Source of the DNA: Pseudomonadota bacterium
GTDB taxonomy: Bacteria > Pseudomonadota > Alphaproteobacteria > Rhizobiales > Aestuariivirgaceae
DNA length: 64,000 nucleotides
Direction: 5' to 3'
Assembly (NCBI GenBank): GCA_020161855.1
Contig: JAIUNJ010000002.1
Location: 372,001 to 436,000, forward strand
Shown: piece by piece, positions 27,589 to 36,478 of the stretch
Numbering within the stretch: the stretch's first letter is position 1
Layout: every line of letters starts with the position of its first letter
Program-made: the position numbers and the translations under genes
The notes under the pieces: model-generated
Databases searched by the model: none
What the model was told of the DNA's origin: nothing
The model's input: the letters and a program-made list of their open reading frames with translations, nothing else

Positions 27589-28743
27589 ATGTCCGAAGCA
27601 AAGACCTTCCAGACCGGCAACTTTGTTGCCGCGCTTGTGACGATCGCGACCTGCGACGTCGCCTTCGGCTTGACCTTGCAGCTTCAGCCCTTGCTGCTGG
27701 AACGCCTCGGCATGGAGGCCTGGCTCATGGGCACGATTGCCGCCATGGGTCCGTTCGGCATCCTGGTTGCCGGTCCCTTCCTGCCTGCCATCATTGCGCG
27801 CTTTGGCGGAAAGCCCGTGGCCATCGCTGCCCTGCTGACCATTCTGGCGTGCCTGGGCCTCTTCCCGGTCTTGCAGCCGCTCTATTGGTGGTTCCCCCTC
27901 CGCTTCCTGCTGGGCATGGCCATCGGCACGCTGTTCACGGTGAGTGAGACATGGATGCTCACTGTCTCGACCGATGCCAACCGCGGCCGTGTGATGGGCA
28001 TCTACACATCCGTGCTCTCGGTCACATTCGCCGTGGGGCCGCTGATCCTGCCCTATACCGGCATCGATGGATTGCTGCCGTGGGTCATCTGCATGGGCTT
28101 CGTCACTGCAGCACTGCTGCCGATGATCTTTGTCGGCGTACGCGACGTCGCCAAGGACGAGGGTGAAGGCAGCTACTACAAGGTCATCCGCGCTGCACCG
28201 CTGCTTTTCCTCTGTGTTTGCACGGCGACCCTCTTCGACAGTGTGATGATGTCGTTCTTCACGATCTTTGCCATGCGCAACGGCGTGCCGCTCGAAACCG
28301 CGAGCCAGGCCCTGGGCGTCAGCATCATCGTCGGGGTTGTCTTCTTCTATCCGCTCGGCCTCTGGGCCGACCGGTGGTCAAAGGCCGGCGTCATCGCCGT
28401 CTGCGCCACCGCCACTGTGCTGGCGGCCTTCGCCATCATGCCTGCCGTGTCCACCTGGGCCATCTGGCCACTCACGGCCGTCATGGCCTGCACCGGCTTC
28501 GGCGTCTATGTCGTTGCACTGGCCATCATCGGTGACATCTTCAAGGGCAAGGACGTGATTGCAGCCTCAGCCGCAGTGGCAGGCATGTGGGGCATTGGCG
28601 GCATCGTCGGCCCTCCCCTTGCCGGCAAGATCATCGACGTCGCGGGCATCAATGCCTTTGGCTACGTCGTGGCCGGTTTTTATCTGATGCTGCTCGCCGC
28701 TCTGGCGGCAAGCCGCGGACGATTTGCGGTGGCCCATGGATAG
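27589..28743 (+). CDS. MFS transporter (first of a tandem pair)
   Basis: A 384-residue major facilitator with 12 predicted helices. The loop 2-3 region reads PAIIARFGGKPVAI and the fifth-helix signature is VTFAVGPLILPYTGID. It resembles the YcaD-like group. No substrate can be assigned. Its last codons overlap the start of the next MFS gene by eight bases, and the two share layout and several motifs, as expected from a tandem duplication. Confidence 0.88.
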   Translation: MSEAKTFQTGNFVAALVTIATCDVAFGLTLQLQPLLLERLGMEAWLMGTIAAMGPFGILVAGPFLPAIIARFGGKPVAIAALLTILACLGLFPVLQPLYWWFPLRFLLGMAIGTLFTVSETWMLTVSTDANRGRVMGIYTSVLSVTFAVGPLILPYTGIDGLLPWVICMGFVTAALLPMIFVGVRDVAKDEGEGSYYKVIRAAPLLFLCVCTATLFDSVMMSFFTIFAMRNGVPLETASQALGVSIIVGVVFFYPLGLWADRWSKAGVIAVCATATVLAAFAIMPAVSTWAIWPLTAVMACTGFGVYVVALAIIGDIFKGKDVIAASAAVAGMWGIGGIVGPPLAGKIIDVAGINAFGYVVAGFYLMLLAALAASRGRFAVAHG

Positions 28744-29881
28744 ACAGAAGATCATCAACCTGACTGCCGCCATCGCGGCTGTCACCGTCTTCGGCTTCAC
28801 GCTGGGCCTGATGTTCCCGCTTCTGTCCCTGATCATGGAGAAGCAGGGCATCAGCGCCGACATCATCGGCTACAACACCGCCATGCAGCCGCTCGGCATT
28901 GTGCTGTCGCTGTTCTTCATTCCGATCGCCGTGCGGAAACTGGGGGCGAAGGGAACGGCCATCGGCTCGTCGCTGATGGTGGCAGCCGTTATCGTTGCCT
29001 ATCCCTTTGTGCCGATCTTCTGGGGTTGGTTCGCCTTGCGCATCGTGCAGGGCTTCTTCGTATCCATGCTATTTGCCATCAGCGAAGCCTGGATCGTGAA
29101 GTTTGCCGATGGTCCCTACAGGTCCCGTTTCACGGCCCTTTATGCAAGCGTGATGGCCCTGAGCTTCGGCGGCGGACCGTCAATCATCTCTTTCACCGGC
29201 ATTGATGGTCCCTTGCCCTTTCTGGTCGGCGCCGTTGTTCTCTGTTCCGCGCTGCTGCCAATCCTGTTCGTAAAGGATGAACAGATCGACGAGGAGGACG
29301 AGCGCCCCCTCTCCGTGGTGGGCTTTGTCTCCAAGGCACCCTTTCTTGTGATTGCCGTGGGCGCCTTTGCCGTGGTCGACGCTGCTTTCCTCGGCTTTCT
29401 TCCCGTCTTCGGTGTGAAGAAAGGGCTCTCCCATGAGACGGCTGCCATGGCGCTCACCTTCTTTATCATCGGCAACACTGTTCTGCAGTTCCCCATCGGC
29501 TGGATTGCAGACCACATGGACAAGAAGAAGGTCATCGTTGCCTGCGCGGGCGTCACGGCCGTCTGCGTCGGCCTGCTGCCCTTGACCTTCGGCACTTGGG
29601 TCTTCTGGCTGCTGCTGTTGATTGGCGGCGCCACCTCTGCCGGTATGTACACCGTCTCCCTGTCGGCTCTCGGTGATCGCTTCTCGGGTCACGAGCTGAC
29701 GACGGGAACAGCCTGTTTCTCCACCACCTGGGGCGTGGGCGCGCTGATGGGCGCGCTTGGTGCGGGGCTCGCCTTTGAGACCTACGGCGCCAATGGCCTG
29801 CCCTATTCGGTTGCCATCGTGCTGGGCCTCATCTTCCTTGCCGTCGTCCCCGGCTTGAAGAAGAAGCCCATTCAAGCATAA
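28736..29881 (+). CDS. MFS transporter (second of a tandem pair)
   Basis: A 381-residue 12-helix major facilitator. It matches its upstream neighbour in order and motif: IAVRKLGAKGTAIGSS for the loop, SFGGGPSIISFTGIDGPLPF opposite SVTFAVGPLILPYTGIDGLLPW, and a central DEQIDEEDE cytoplasmic loop. ATG 28736 is inside the 3' end of the first gene. The products could be independent carriers or subunits of a heterodimer, but the sequence does not say which. Confidence 0.87.
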   Translation: MDRQKIINLTAAIAAVTVFGFTLGLMFPLLSLIMEKQGISADIIGYNTAMQPLGIVLSLFFIPIAVRKLGAKGTAIGSSLMVAAVIVAYPFVPIFWGWFALRIVQGFFVSMLFAISEAWIVKFADGPYRSRFTALYASVMALSFGGGPSIISFTGIDGPLPFLVGAVVLCSALLPILFVKDEQIDEEDERPLSVVGFVSKAPFLVIAVGAFAVVDAAFLGFLPVFGVKKGLSHETAAMALTFFIIGNTVLQFPIGWIADHMDKKKVIVACAGVTAVCVGLLPLTFGTWVFWLLLLIGGATSAGMYTVSLSALGDRFSGHELTTGTACFSTTWGVGALMGALGAGLAFETYGANGLPYSVAIVLGLIFLAVVPGLKKKPIQA

Positions 29882-29889
29882 GAGCGGGC

Positions 29890-30798
29890 ATGACCGCCGC
29901 AACCGAACTTGTCACCGTCCGTGACTTCCTGCGCCACGCCGTATCCCGCTTCCGGGCTGCGGGCGTTGTCCATGGGCACGGTACCACCAGCGTCATCGAC
30001 GAGGCCGCCTTCATCATCCTCGAGGGCCTGAAGCTCCCTGTCGACGATATCAATCCCTGGCTCGACGCCCGCCTGCTGAAGGCGGAGCGGGCAAGCATCG
30101 CCAGGCTGATTGAAGCCCGGGTGAAGACACGCAAACCCGCCGCCTATCTGCTCAAGAAGACCTACATGCACGGTATTCCGTTCTATGTGGATGAGCGCGT
30201 AATCGTGCCGCGGTCCTATATCGGCGAGTTGCTGATGAGCGGACAGCTCGGCGTTGACGGTTTCGGATTGATCGCCAATCCCCACGCCATCACCTCGGTG
30301 CTCGATCTCTGCACCGGTTCCGGCTGCCTTGCCATTCTTGCAGCGAACAACTTTCCGCACGCCCGCATCGATGCCGTTGACCTGTCAGCAGGCGCGCTGG
30401 ATGTGGCCAAGCGCAACCTGAAGGACCATGCCCTTGCGGACCGCATCACCCTTCACAAGGGCGATCTGTTCAAGCCGCTGGGCAAGGCCCGCTACGACCT
30501 CATCCTCACGAACCCGCCCTATGTGGCGAAGGCCGAGGTTGCGGCCTTCCCACCTGAATACAAGGCCGAGCCAGCCATGGCCCATCTCGGCGGCAAGGAC
30601 GGGCTTGATCTGGTGCGCAAGATCATCGCCACGGCCGGGGCACGTCTGACCGACACAGGCCTGCTTGTCTGCGAGATCGGTACCGGACGGGATATCCTCG
30701 AAGAAGAATATCCGCATCTGCCCTTCCTCTGGCTCGACACCGAGGAAAGCGAGGGCGAGGTCTTTGCCCTTAACGCAGCAGACCTGACGCTGTCTTGA
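29890..30798 (+). CDS. prmB: Ribosomal protein L3 glutamine N5-methyltransferase
   Basis: A 302-residue SAM-dependent methyltransferase of the HemK/PrmB group. The helical N-terminal domain is followed by PrmB-type ERVIVPRSYIGELL (about residues 103-116), LDLCTGSGCLAI (SAM site) and the catalytic NPPY. The PRSYIGELL region favours PrmB, which methylates a glutamine of ribosomal protein L3, over PrmC. Eight bases after the MFS pair, so probably in the same transcript. Its 3' end overlaps the convergent amidotransferase gene by 29 bp. Confidence 0.87.
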   Translation: MTAATELVTVRDFLRHAVSRFRAAGVVHGHGTTSVIDEAAFIILEGLKLPVDDINPWLDARLLKAERASIARLIEARVKTRKPAAYLLKKTYMHGIPFYVDERVIVPRSYIGELLMSGQLGVDGFGLIANPHAITSVLDLCTGSGCLAILAANNFPHARIDAVDLSAGALDVAKRNLKDHALADRITLHKGDLFKPLGKARYDLILTNPPYVAKAEVAAFPPEYKAEPAMAHLGGKDGLDLVRKIIATAGARLTDTGLLVCEIGTGRDILEEEYPHLPFLWLDTEESEGEVFALNAADLTLS

Positions 30799-31495
30799 AA
30801 TTGTCCCACATCCTGCGGGTTGCGCGGTCCATGGCCGGCATCAGCGGATAGCACTGGGCCAGCAATTTCTCATAAGCCGCAGGCCCGTTCTCGCGTTCCA
30901 GTGTCGCCACATAGTTCGGAAGCGAACGCCAGCCCGCAACAGTCTGCGGGCTGAACTCACAATGAAACTGCGTAGAGAGCGCATGCTCGTCGATGGCCAG
31001 CGACTGCACTGCGGCCCTTTGTGAAGCGGCAAGAATCTTGGCGCTTTGCGGAATGCGTTTTACCTCGGCGTGATGCCACTGCATGACAGGCATGGCCGAC
31101 GGCACGCCATCAAGGAGCCGGTGCGATTTGCCTTCCTCTGTCAGCGCCACATCGAAGACGCCGATCTCGCCTTCCTCGGCCATGGCCACTTCGCCCCCCA
31201 GCGCCGTTGCCAGCAACTGATGCCCGAGGCAGACACCGAAGTAAGGCTTGGCCCGGTCCCACACCCATTCCCGGATGGCGGCCTTCTCTTCGGCAAGATA
31301 GGGATATTGTTCTTCCTGCCACGTGTCCTGCGCACCACCGAGCACGAACATGAAGTCGTACCCAGCGAGCGAAGGAATGGCTTCGCCGTCAAAGATGCGG
31401 ACAGGCACGGGCAAGATGCCGTCTTCCGCAAACCAGTCCAGGAAACGCCCCGGATGGTCGTGATCCATGTGCTGCAGGATGAGAGCTTTTTTCAT
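30770..31495 (-). CDS. Class I glutamine amidotransferase-like protein
   Basis: A 241-residue stand-alone GATase1 domain: the nucleophile elbow is YFGVCLGHQLLATALGG (Cys at about residue 89) and the His-x-Glu pair is in QFHCEFSPQ (about residues 173-176). It belongs to the GMP-synthase-like type with no synthetase partner nearby, such as peptidase or gamma-glutamyl hydrolase relatives. The substrate is unknown. It is convergent with prmB and overlaps its last 29 bases, so both C-termini are encoded on opposite strands of the same DNA. Confidence 0.86.
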   Translation of the reverse strand: MKKALILQHMDHDHPGRFLDWFAEDGILPVPVRIFDGEAIPSLAGYDFMFVLGGAQDTWQEEQYPYLAEEKAAIREWVWDRAKPYFGVCLGHQLLATALGGEVAMAEEGEIGVFDVALTEEGKSHRLLDGVPSAMPVMQWHHAEVKRIPQSAKILAASQRAAVQSLAIDEHALSTQFHCEFSPQTVAGWRSLPNYVATLERENGPAAYEKLLAQCYPLMPAMDRATRRMWDNFKTASGLLR

Positions 31496-31534
31496 TTTGA
31501 ATTCTATGATGCGAAACTGATGCGCCCGGCGCTT

Positions 31535-31747
31535 CTACTCGAGTTGCAGGCTCACAGCCTGAGGACCGCGCCCACGGGTATCGTCCTGGGTCTCGAAGGA
31601 AAGGCGCATACCATCCTCAAGCCAGGGCATGCCGCCGCGCTGAACAGCGGAAACATGCACAAAGATGTCGCGCCCGCCGTCATCCGGCGTGATGAAGCCG
31701 AAGCCTTTGTCGCGATTGAAGAATTTCACGTGACCAGACCGTCTCAT
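31535..31747 (-). CDS. Cold-shock domain protein (CspA family)
   Basis: A 70-residue single cold-shock domain with RNP1 KGFGFITPDDG and RNP2 DIFVHVSA, which bind single-stranded RNA and DNA. HVKFFNRDKGFGF near the N-terminus fixes the start at 31747. The ribosome-binding site GGGAA (31757-31753) lies in the 3' arm of a long hairpin that ends two bases before the ATG (see 31749-31794), so translation is probably controlled by RNA structure. Confidence 0.93.
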   Translation of the reverse strand: MRRSGHVKFFNRDKGFGFITPDDGGRDIFVHVSAVQRGGMPWLEDGMRLSFETQDDTRGRGPQAVSLQLE

Positions 31748-31748
31748 C

Positions 31749-31794
31749 CTTGCTTCCCGGCGGCACTATGCGGATTGCCGCCAGGAAGCGCAAG
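31749..31794 (-). promoter_or_regulatory. Long 5'-UTR hairpin covering the csp ribosome-binding site
   Basis: In the minus-strand transcript, CTTGC (31794-31790), a two-base bulge, TTCC, T and GGCGGC (to 31777) pair with GCCGCC, G, GGAA and GCAAG (31764-31749): 16 pairs with one G-U, loop of 12 bases. The 3' arm includes GGGAAGCAAG, the only ribosome-binding-like sequence before the csp ATG at 31747. This would block translation until melted, possibly by temperature or by the Csp protein. Hand-folded only. Confidence 0.7.
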
Positions 31795-31842
31795 CATCCT
31801 CGGCGGTTGACAGGCGAGGCGACGCCACGCATCACGCAGATC

Positions 31843-32484
31843 ATGCGACTCCTCCCCGTCATTGCCGCTGCGGCATTTGTCCTCGCGGCCCCTGCCCATG
31901 CGCACAAGGAACTGACCGTCACCTATCCGGTGAAGGGCAGCACGCCCGGAGAGATCCAGCAGGACATCAACAAGAACGGCCCGATGGTGGGGCGCCGCGT
32001 GCCCTATGCCTTCACCACCATTGCCAGCAAGACCACCAAGAAGACGGAAGAGCGCAAGGGTTCCTGCCGCTACAAGAGCTACAAGACCTCCATGATCTTC
32101 ACCTATGTGCTGCCCAAGCTGCATGGTGGCAAGGGCCTTGCGAAAGCGACATTGGCCGACTGGAACAACTTCACGCGCATGCTCAAGGAACACGAGAAGC
32201 TGCACAAGGACAACTGGAGCAAGTGCCTTGCTGATTTTGACGATTCTGTCCCCGGCATCGAGGCATCGACATGCGAGAAACTCGAAAAGAAGGTGGAGAA
32301 GCAGCTCAACACGAAGAAGATCTCCTGTCTGCGCAATGACATGAAACTCGACGACGCGTTCGGCCGCCAGCTTTGGAAGGACCCTTTCGTGAAGGAGGCC
32401 CTGAAGCAGTCGCGCGGCGGCTCGAAGGCTGTGTTCGGGCTGCTGGGCCGCAAGGACAAGAAGCCCGCAAAATCGGAAGACTGA
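31843..32484 (+). CDS. Secreted DUF922 Zn-dependent protease
   Basis: A 213-residue exported protein: signal peptide (RLLPVIAAAAFVLAAPAHA), then the DUF922 domain beginning VTYPVKGSTPGEIQQDI and containing the metal motif HEKLH (residues 117-121). Four or more cysteines suggest periplasmic disulphides, and the C-terminus is Lys-rich. The family is a predicted metalloprotease without a known substrate. ATG 31843 opens the signal peptide; the frame extends further upstream into the csp leader, which I reject. Confidence 0.82.
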   Translation: MRLLPVIAAAAFVLAAPAHAHKELTVTYPVKGSTPGEIQQDINKNGPMVGRRVPYAFTTIASKTTKKTEERKGSCRYKSYKTSMIFTYVLPKLHGGKGLAKATLADWNNFTRMLKEHEKLHKDNWSKCLADFDDSVPGIEASTCEKLEKKVEKQLNTKKISCLRNDMKLDDAFGRQLWKDPFVKEALKQSRGGSKAVFGLLGRKDKKPAKSED

Positions 32485-32551
32485 GCAAGCCATCGCGTTT
32501 GCCGGACTAGGGTTCCGGCCTTAAAGTGATCTGAAAGAGGCAGAGACTGTT

Positions 32552-33397
32552 GTGAAAGGCATCAACCATCTCGTTCTGGCGGCGCATAATCTTGATAGCA
32601 TCCGCGCCCACTACGAAGCGCTTGGCTTCAAACTGACAGCCTCGGGGCAACATCCCTTCGGCACCGGCAATGCGGTGATCCAGCTTCACGGCAGCTATCT
32701 GGAACTGCTCGCCGTCACCCGCCCTCAGGACATCATTGAGCATGGAACGCGAGAATTCTCCTTCTCGGCTTTCAACCGCGACTACCTCCAGCGGCATGAG
32801 GGATTTTCCATGCTGGTGCTGGATACAGGCGACGCCGCCTCGGATATCCGCGAATGGACGGCTGCCGGGCTTCAGACCTATGCCCCGTTCGAATTCAGCC
32901 GCAAGGCCCGCATGCCCGATGGTGAAGACGTGATGGTCGGGTTCTCACTGGCTTTCGTCAGCAACAGGCTTGCGCCATGGCTCGGCCTCTTTGCCTGCCA
33001 GCACTACAGGCCTGAATACTATGCGCAGCCGCAGTTCATGACGCATAGCAACGGTGCACACCATGTCGACGAAGTCTGGATCAGCGGGCCGGGCGCTCTC
33101 GCGCTTTCCGGTTATTTTGCCACTGTAACCGGCTCCAATGCGGTCGACCGGCAAGCGGGGCTCATCTCCATCGCGACCCGTTTCGGCACGATCAAGCTGG
33201 CGGAATCCGATGTGTTTGCCGACAGTTTTGGAGAGGCGCCACCGCACCCTGCCGACGGGCCACATCTCTGCGCCCTGACCATCGCCTGCAGCAAGAAGGG
33301 CGAGTTGCCGATGCAGATGCTCCACAGCATCGGCGAACGGCACATCCTGCCCAGCAAGGATTGCTTCGGCACGGTACTCGCCTTCCGCGCCAGCTAG
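32552..33397 (+). CDS. VOC family protein with glyoxalase-like domain
   Basis: A 281-residue protein whose N-terminus GINHLVLAAHNLDSIRAHYEALGF and ELLAVTRP are typical of the larger glyoxalase-like VOC proteins; the second half repeats the fold (HHVDEVWISG...). The substrate is unknown. GTG start at 32552, with no other start nearby that preserves the domain. It stands between two unrelated genes with three bases to the mtnP stop. Confidence 0.8.
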   Translation: MKGINHLVLAAHNLDSIRAHYEALGFKLTASGQHPFGTGNAVIQLHGSYLELLAVTRPQDIIEHGTREFSFSAFNRDYLQRHEGFSMLVLDTGDAASDIREWTAAGLQTYAPFEFSRKARMPDGEDVMVGFSLAFVSNRLAPWLGLFACQHYRPEYYAQPQFMTHSNGAHHVDEVWISGPGALALSGYFATVTGSNAVDRQAGLISIATRFGTIKLAESDVFADSFGEAPPHPADGPHLCALTIACSKKGELPMQMLHSIGERHILPSKDCFGTVLAFRAS

Positions 33398-33400
33398 GCG

Positions 33401-34267
33401 CTAGAGGACGCGGCCGGCAACAGCCGCCAGCTTCTTCACGAGCTCTGCGTCCCGCTTCTCCGGGGCCGTCATGATGGCGAACTCCAATGCCCGGTCGGAG
33501 CCAATCGGACATGTCGGATGCTCCCGCGGGAATGCCTTCGCCAGAGCGAGGACGAAACGCTTCGCCAGTCCGATGTTGCCTTTCATCGTCGCCATAACCT
33601 GCGCCACATCAACCGCGTCATGGGTCGGATGCCAGGCATCGAAGTCGGTCACCATGGCGACCGTGGCATAACAAAGCTCTGCCTCGCGGGCGAGCTTGGC
33701 CTCCGGCATGTTGGTCATGCCGATGACGGAAGCGCCCCATGAGCGATGCAGGTTTGACTCGGCAAGCGTCGAGAACTGAGGGCCTTCCATGACCACATAG
33801 GTGCCGCCGACCGCATGGCGAATATCCTGTTCTTTCAGAATCTTGGCAACAAGAGCTGCGAGATCGGGTGAAACCGGATGGGCGAAGGCGACATGGCCGA
33901 CGCAGCCGGTGCCGAAGAAGCTTTTCTCACGCGCGAAAGTGCGATCGATGAACTGGTCAACGACGACAAAGGTGCCGGGGACCAGATCTTCTTTCAACGA
34001 GCCAACAGCTGAAAGCGAGATCACATCCGTGACGCCGGCACGCTTCAGGCAATCGATGTTGGCGCGATAGTTGATGGTGCTCGGGGCATAGACGTGCCCC
34101 CGTCCGTGGCGTGGCAGGAAGACCACCGGCAAGCCGTCGATCTCGCCGCGACGGAGCGCGTCGGAAGGCTCGCCCCAGGGGCTCTCGATCTTCTCCCAGC
34201 GCGCACTGTCCATCGGAAGATCATAGATGCCAGACCCGCCAATGATGCCCAGAACCGATCGTGCCAT
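33401..34267 (-). CDS. mtnP: S-methyl-5'-thioadenosine phosphorylase
   Basis: A 288-residue trimeric purine nucleoside phosphorylase of the MTAP type, which splits methylthioadenosine to adenine and methylthioribose-1-phosphate in methionine salvage. Family marks: VLGIIGGSGIYDLP at the start, LPRHGRGHVYAPSTINYRAN, the substrate loop VMEGPQFSTLAES and VTDFDAWH. The released adenine would be used by Apt, whose gene lies 4.4 kb away. The start is ATG 34267; the longer frame to 34333 runs into the petC terminator. Confidence 0.93.
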   Translation of the reverse strand: MARSVLGIIGGSGIYDLPMDSARWEKIESPWGEPSDALRRGEIDGLPVVFLPRHGRGHVYAPSTINYRANIDCLKRAGVTDVISLSAVGSLKEDLVPGTFVVVDQFIDRTFAREKSFFGTGCVGHVAFAHPVSPDLAALVAKILKEQDIRHAVGGTYVVMEGPQFSTLAESNLHRSWGASVIGMTNMPEAKLAREAELCYATVAMVTDFDAWHPTHDAVDVAQVMATMKGNIGLAKRFVLALAKAFPREHPTCPIGSDRALEFAIMTAPEKRDAELVKKLAAVAGRVL

Positions 34268-34332
34268 GCTTGCCCTGCCCTTTGTGGTGCCATCAAGCCG
34301 CTGCCGGGCGCCTTCGGTCAAGCCCCACCGCA

Positions 34333-34360
34333 TAAAAGAAAACCCGGCGCAAAGGCCGGG
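34333..34360 (-). terminator. Rho-independent terminator of petABC
   Basis: Minus strand: CCCGGC (34360-34355), loop CTTTGC, GCCGGG (34348-34343), then TTTTCTTTT. It lies 28 bp after the petC stop and separates the bc1 operon from mtnP. Confidence 0.9.
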
Positions 34361-34387
34361 CTTCCAAGATCAGGTACGAAACGAAAT

Positions 34388-35203
34388 TCAGTGCTGGTCA
34401 GCCCAGATCTTCTTCTTCACCAGGTAGAGCAGGATGCTGAACACAGCGAGATAGATCATGACCATGAAGCCAAGCTGCTTGCGCTCTTCCATCTTCGGTT
34501 CAGCAGTCCAGGACAGGAACGCAGACACGTCCTTGGCCATCTCGTCCACCGTGGCCTCATAGCCTTCCGGCTTGTCGTCATAGACGACGCGGCCGGGCGT
34601 CAACGGGGCGGCCATGCCGATCCAGTGACCAGAACCGAAATAAGGATTGTAGTGCTTGCCTGCAGGCGCTTCGGCGGCCAGTTCGGCAGGGGCTGTTTCA
34701 TAGCCCGTCAGCACCGAATAGACGTATTGCGGGCCACCGATGCCATTCACCAGCTGGTTGAACGTGCCGTACCAGCCGGGACGCGCCTTGGTGATCAGCG
34801 AGAGATCCGGCGGAACCGCGCCACCATTGGCATTCTTCGCGTCATCTTCCGTTGCGAAAGGTGACGGGAAATGATCGGCAGGCAGGCCAGGGCGTTCGCC
34901 GCTCTCGGTTGAAGCGTCCTTCACGGAAACGCTCGCCGCCAGTGCCTTGACTTGCTCTTCGGTGAAAATCCCGCCCTCGGCGAGGTTGCGGAACGCCACG
35001 AAGCGCATGGAGTGACAGGTCGAGCAGACTTCCTTGTAGACCTTGTAGCCGCGCTGCAGCTGCTGGCGGTCAAAGGTGCCAAACGGCCCTTCATGCGCGA
35101 AGCTGATGTGCTTGGCTTCCTTCTGGCCTTCGGCAGCAAAGGCCGCCAAGGGTGCCAGCGCCAGGAGAAGGCCGGCTGTTGCGAGTGATGCAAGCTTTTT
35201 CAT
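34388..35203 (-). CDS. petC: Cytochrome c1 of the bc1 complex
   Basis: A 271-residue membrane-anchored c-type cytochrome. Signal peptide (KKLASLATAGLLLALAPLAAFA), haem motif CSTCH (about residues 60-64), the axial Met region HWIGMAAPL (about 190) and a C-terminal anchor (FMVMIYLAVFSILLYLV). It passes electrons from the Rieske protein to soluble cytochrome c. Last gene of petABC, 13 bp after petB, followed by a strong terminator. Confidence 0.96.
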   Translation of the reverse strand: MKKLASLATAGLLLALAPLAAFAAEGQKEAKHISFAHEGPFGTFDRQQLQRGYKVYKEVCSTCHSMRFVAFRNLAEGGIFTEEQVKALAASVSVKDASTESGERPGLPADHFPSPFATEDDAKNANGGAVPPDLSLITKARPGWYGTFNQLVNGIGGPQYVYSVLTGYETAPAELAAEAPAGKHYNPYFGSGHWIGMAAPLTPGRVVYDDKPEGYEATVDEMAKDVSAFLSWTAEPKMEERKQLGFMVMIYLAVFSILLYLVKKKIWADQH

Positions 35204-35216
35204 GTGTGTCTCCGGA

Positions 35217-36464
35217 TCACTCAGCTGGCGCCAGTTTCTTGCTTTTCTTGGACAGGACCGCATCGGAGATCGAGGCGGGCAACGGCTTCGGGCTTTCAAG
35301 CAGGCCGAGGAGCGGCAGGATGACGATGAAGTGCGCGAAGTAGTAGGCCGTCAGAATCCGTCCCCAGATGACATAAGCCCCCTCCGGTGGTTTGGACCCA
35401 AGATAGCCCAGCGCCACGCAGACGATGGCGAAAATCCAGAAGAAGCCTTTGAAGATCGGACGATAGGTTCCCGAGCGCACCTTGGAAGTATCGAGCCAAG
35501 GCAGTACGAAGAGGATGAGGATCGAGCCGAACATCGCAATAACACCACCCAGCTTTGACGGGATAGCGCGCAGGATCGCGTAGAAGGGCAGATAATACCA
35601 TTCAGGCACGATGTGGGCCGGTGTCACCAGCGGGTTGGCGGGCTCATAGTTGATGGCGTGGCCCAGATAATTCGGCTGGTAGAAAATCCAGAAGGCAAAG
35701 AACAGGAAGAATACGGCAATCGCGAAAGCGTCCTTCATTGTATAATAGGGATGGAACGGCACCGTATCCTGGCCGCTCTTGACCGACACACCCGTCGGGT
35801 TGTTGTTGCCCGGCACATGCAGCGCCCAGAGGTGCAGGCCGATAACGGCCGCCAGCACGAAGGGCAGCAGATAGTGCAGCGAGAAGAAGCGGTTCAGCGT
35901 CGGATTGTCGACGGCATAGCCGCCCCACAGCCACGTGGTGATCGCATCGCCGAAGAACGGAATGGCCGAGAACAGGTTGGTGATCACCTTGGCACCCCAG
36001 AAGCTCATCTGCCCCCAAGGCAGCACGTAGCCCATGAAGGCCGTGGCCATCATGATCAGGTAGATGACAACACCGAGAATCCAGAGCACCTCGCGCGGTG
36101 CCTTGTAGGAGCCGTAATACATGCCGCGGAACATGTGGATGTAGACGGCGATGAAGAACATCGAAGCGCCATTGGCGTGCATGTAGCGGATTAACCAGCC
36201 ATAGTTCACGTCACGCATTATCTGCTCGACGGAGTTGAAGGCCATATCGACATGCGGCGTGTAATGCATCACCAGAACGATGCCGGTGATGATCTGCACG
36301 ACCAGCATGACGGCAAGAATGCCGCCAAAGGTCCACCAGTAGTTCAGGTTCTTCGGTGTCGGGAAATCAAGGGCGTGGTCCTTGGCGAAGGCCACGATGG
36401 GGAGCCGCTCATGCAACCACTTTTCGATGGCTGTCTTTGGCGTGTAGCTAGAATGTCCGGCCAT
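35217..36464 (-). CDS. petB: Cytochrome b of the bc1 complex
   Basis: A 415-residue integral membrane protein with eight helices holding two b haems; [20 protein letters not shown] (the PEWY quinol-oxidation motif, about residues 275-287) and the haem histidines in MHYTPHVD and GLHLWALH are visible. It oxidises ubiquinol and recycles electrons across the membrane. Middle gene of petABC, 14 bp after petA. Confidence 0.97.
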   Translation of the reverse strand: MAGHSSYTPKTAIEKWLHERLPIVAFAKDHALDFPTPKNLNYWWTFGGILAVMLVVQIITGIVLVMHYTPHVDMAFNSVEQIMRDVNYGWLIRYMHANGASMFFIAVYIHMFRGMYYGSYKAPREVLWILGVVIYLIMMATAFMGYVLPWGQMSFWGAKVITNLFSAIPFFGDAITTWLWGGYAVDNPTLNRFFSLHYLLPFVLAAVIGLHLWALHVPGNNNPTGVSVKSGQDTVPFHPYYTMKDAFAIAVFFLFFAFWIFYQPNYLGHAINYEPANPLVTPAHIVPEWYYLPFYAILRAIPSKLGGVIAMFGSILILFVLPWLDTSKVRSGTYRPIFKGFFWIFAIVCVALGYLGSKPPEGAYVIWGRILTAYYFAHFIVILPLLGLLESPKPLPASISDAVLSKKSKKLAPAE

Positions 36465-36478
36465 GTCGTTTGTCCTGC

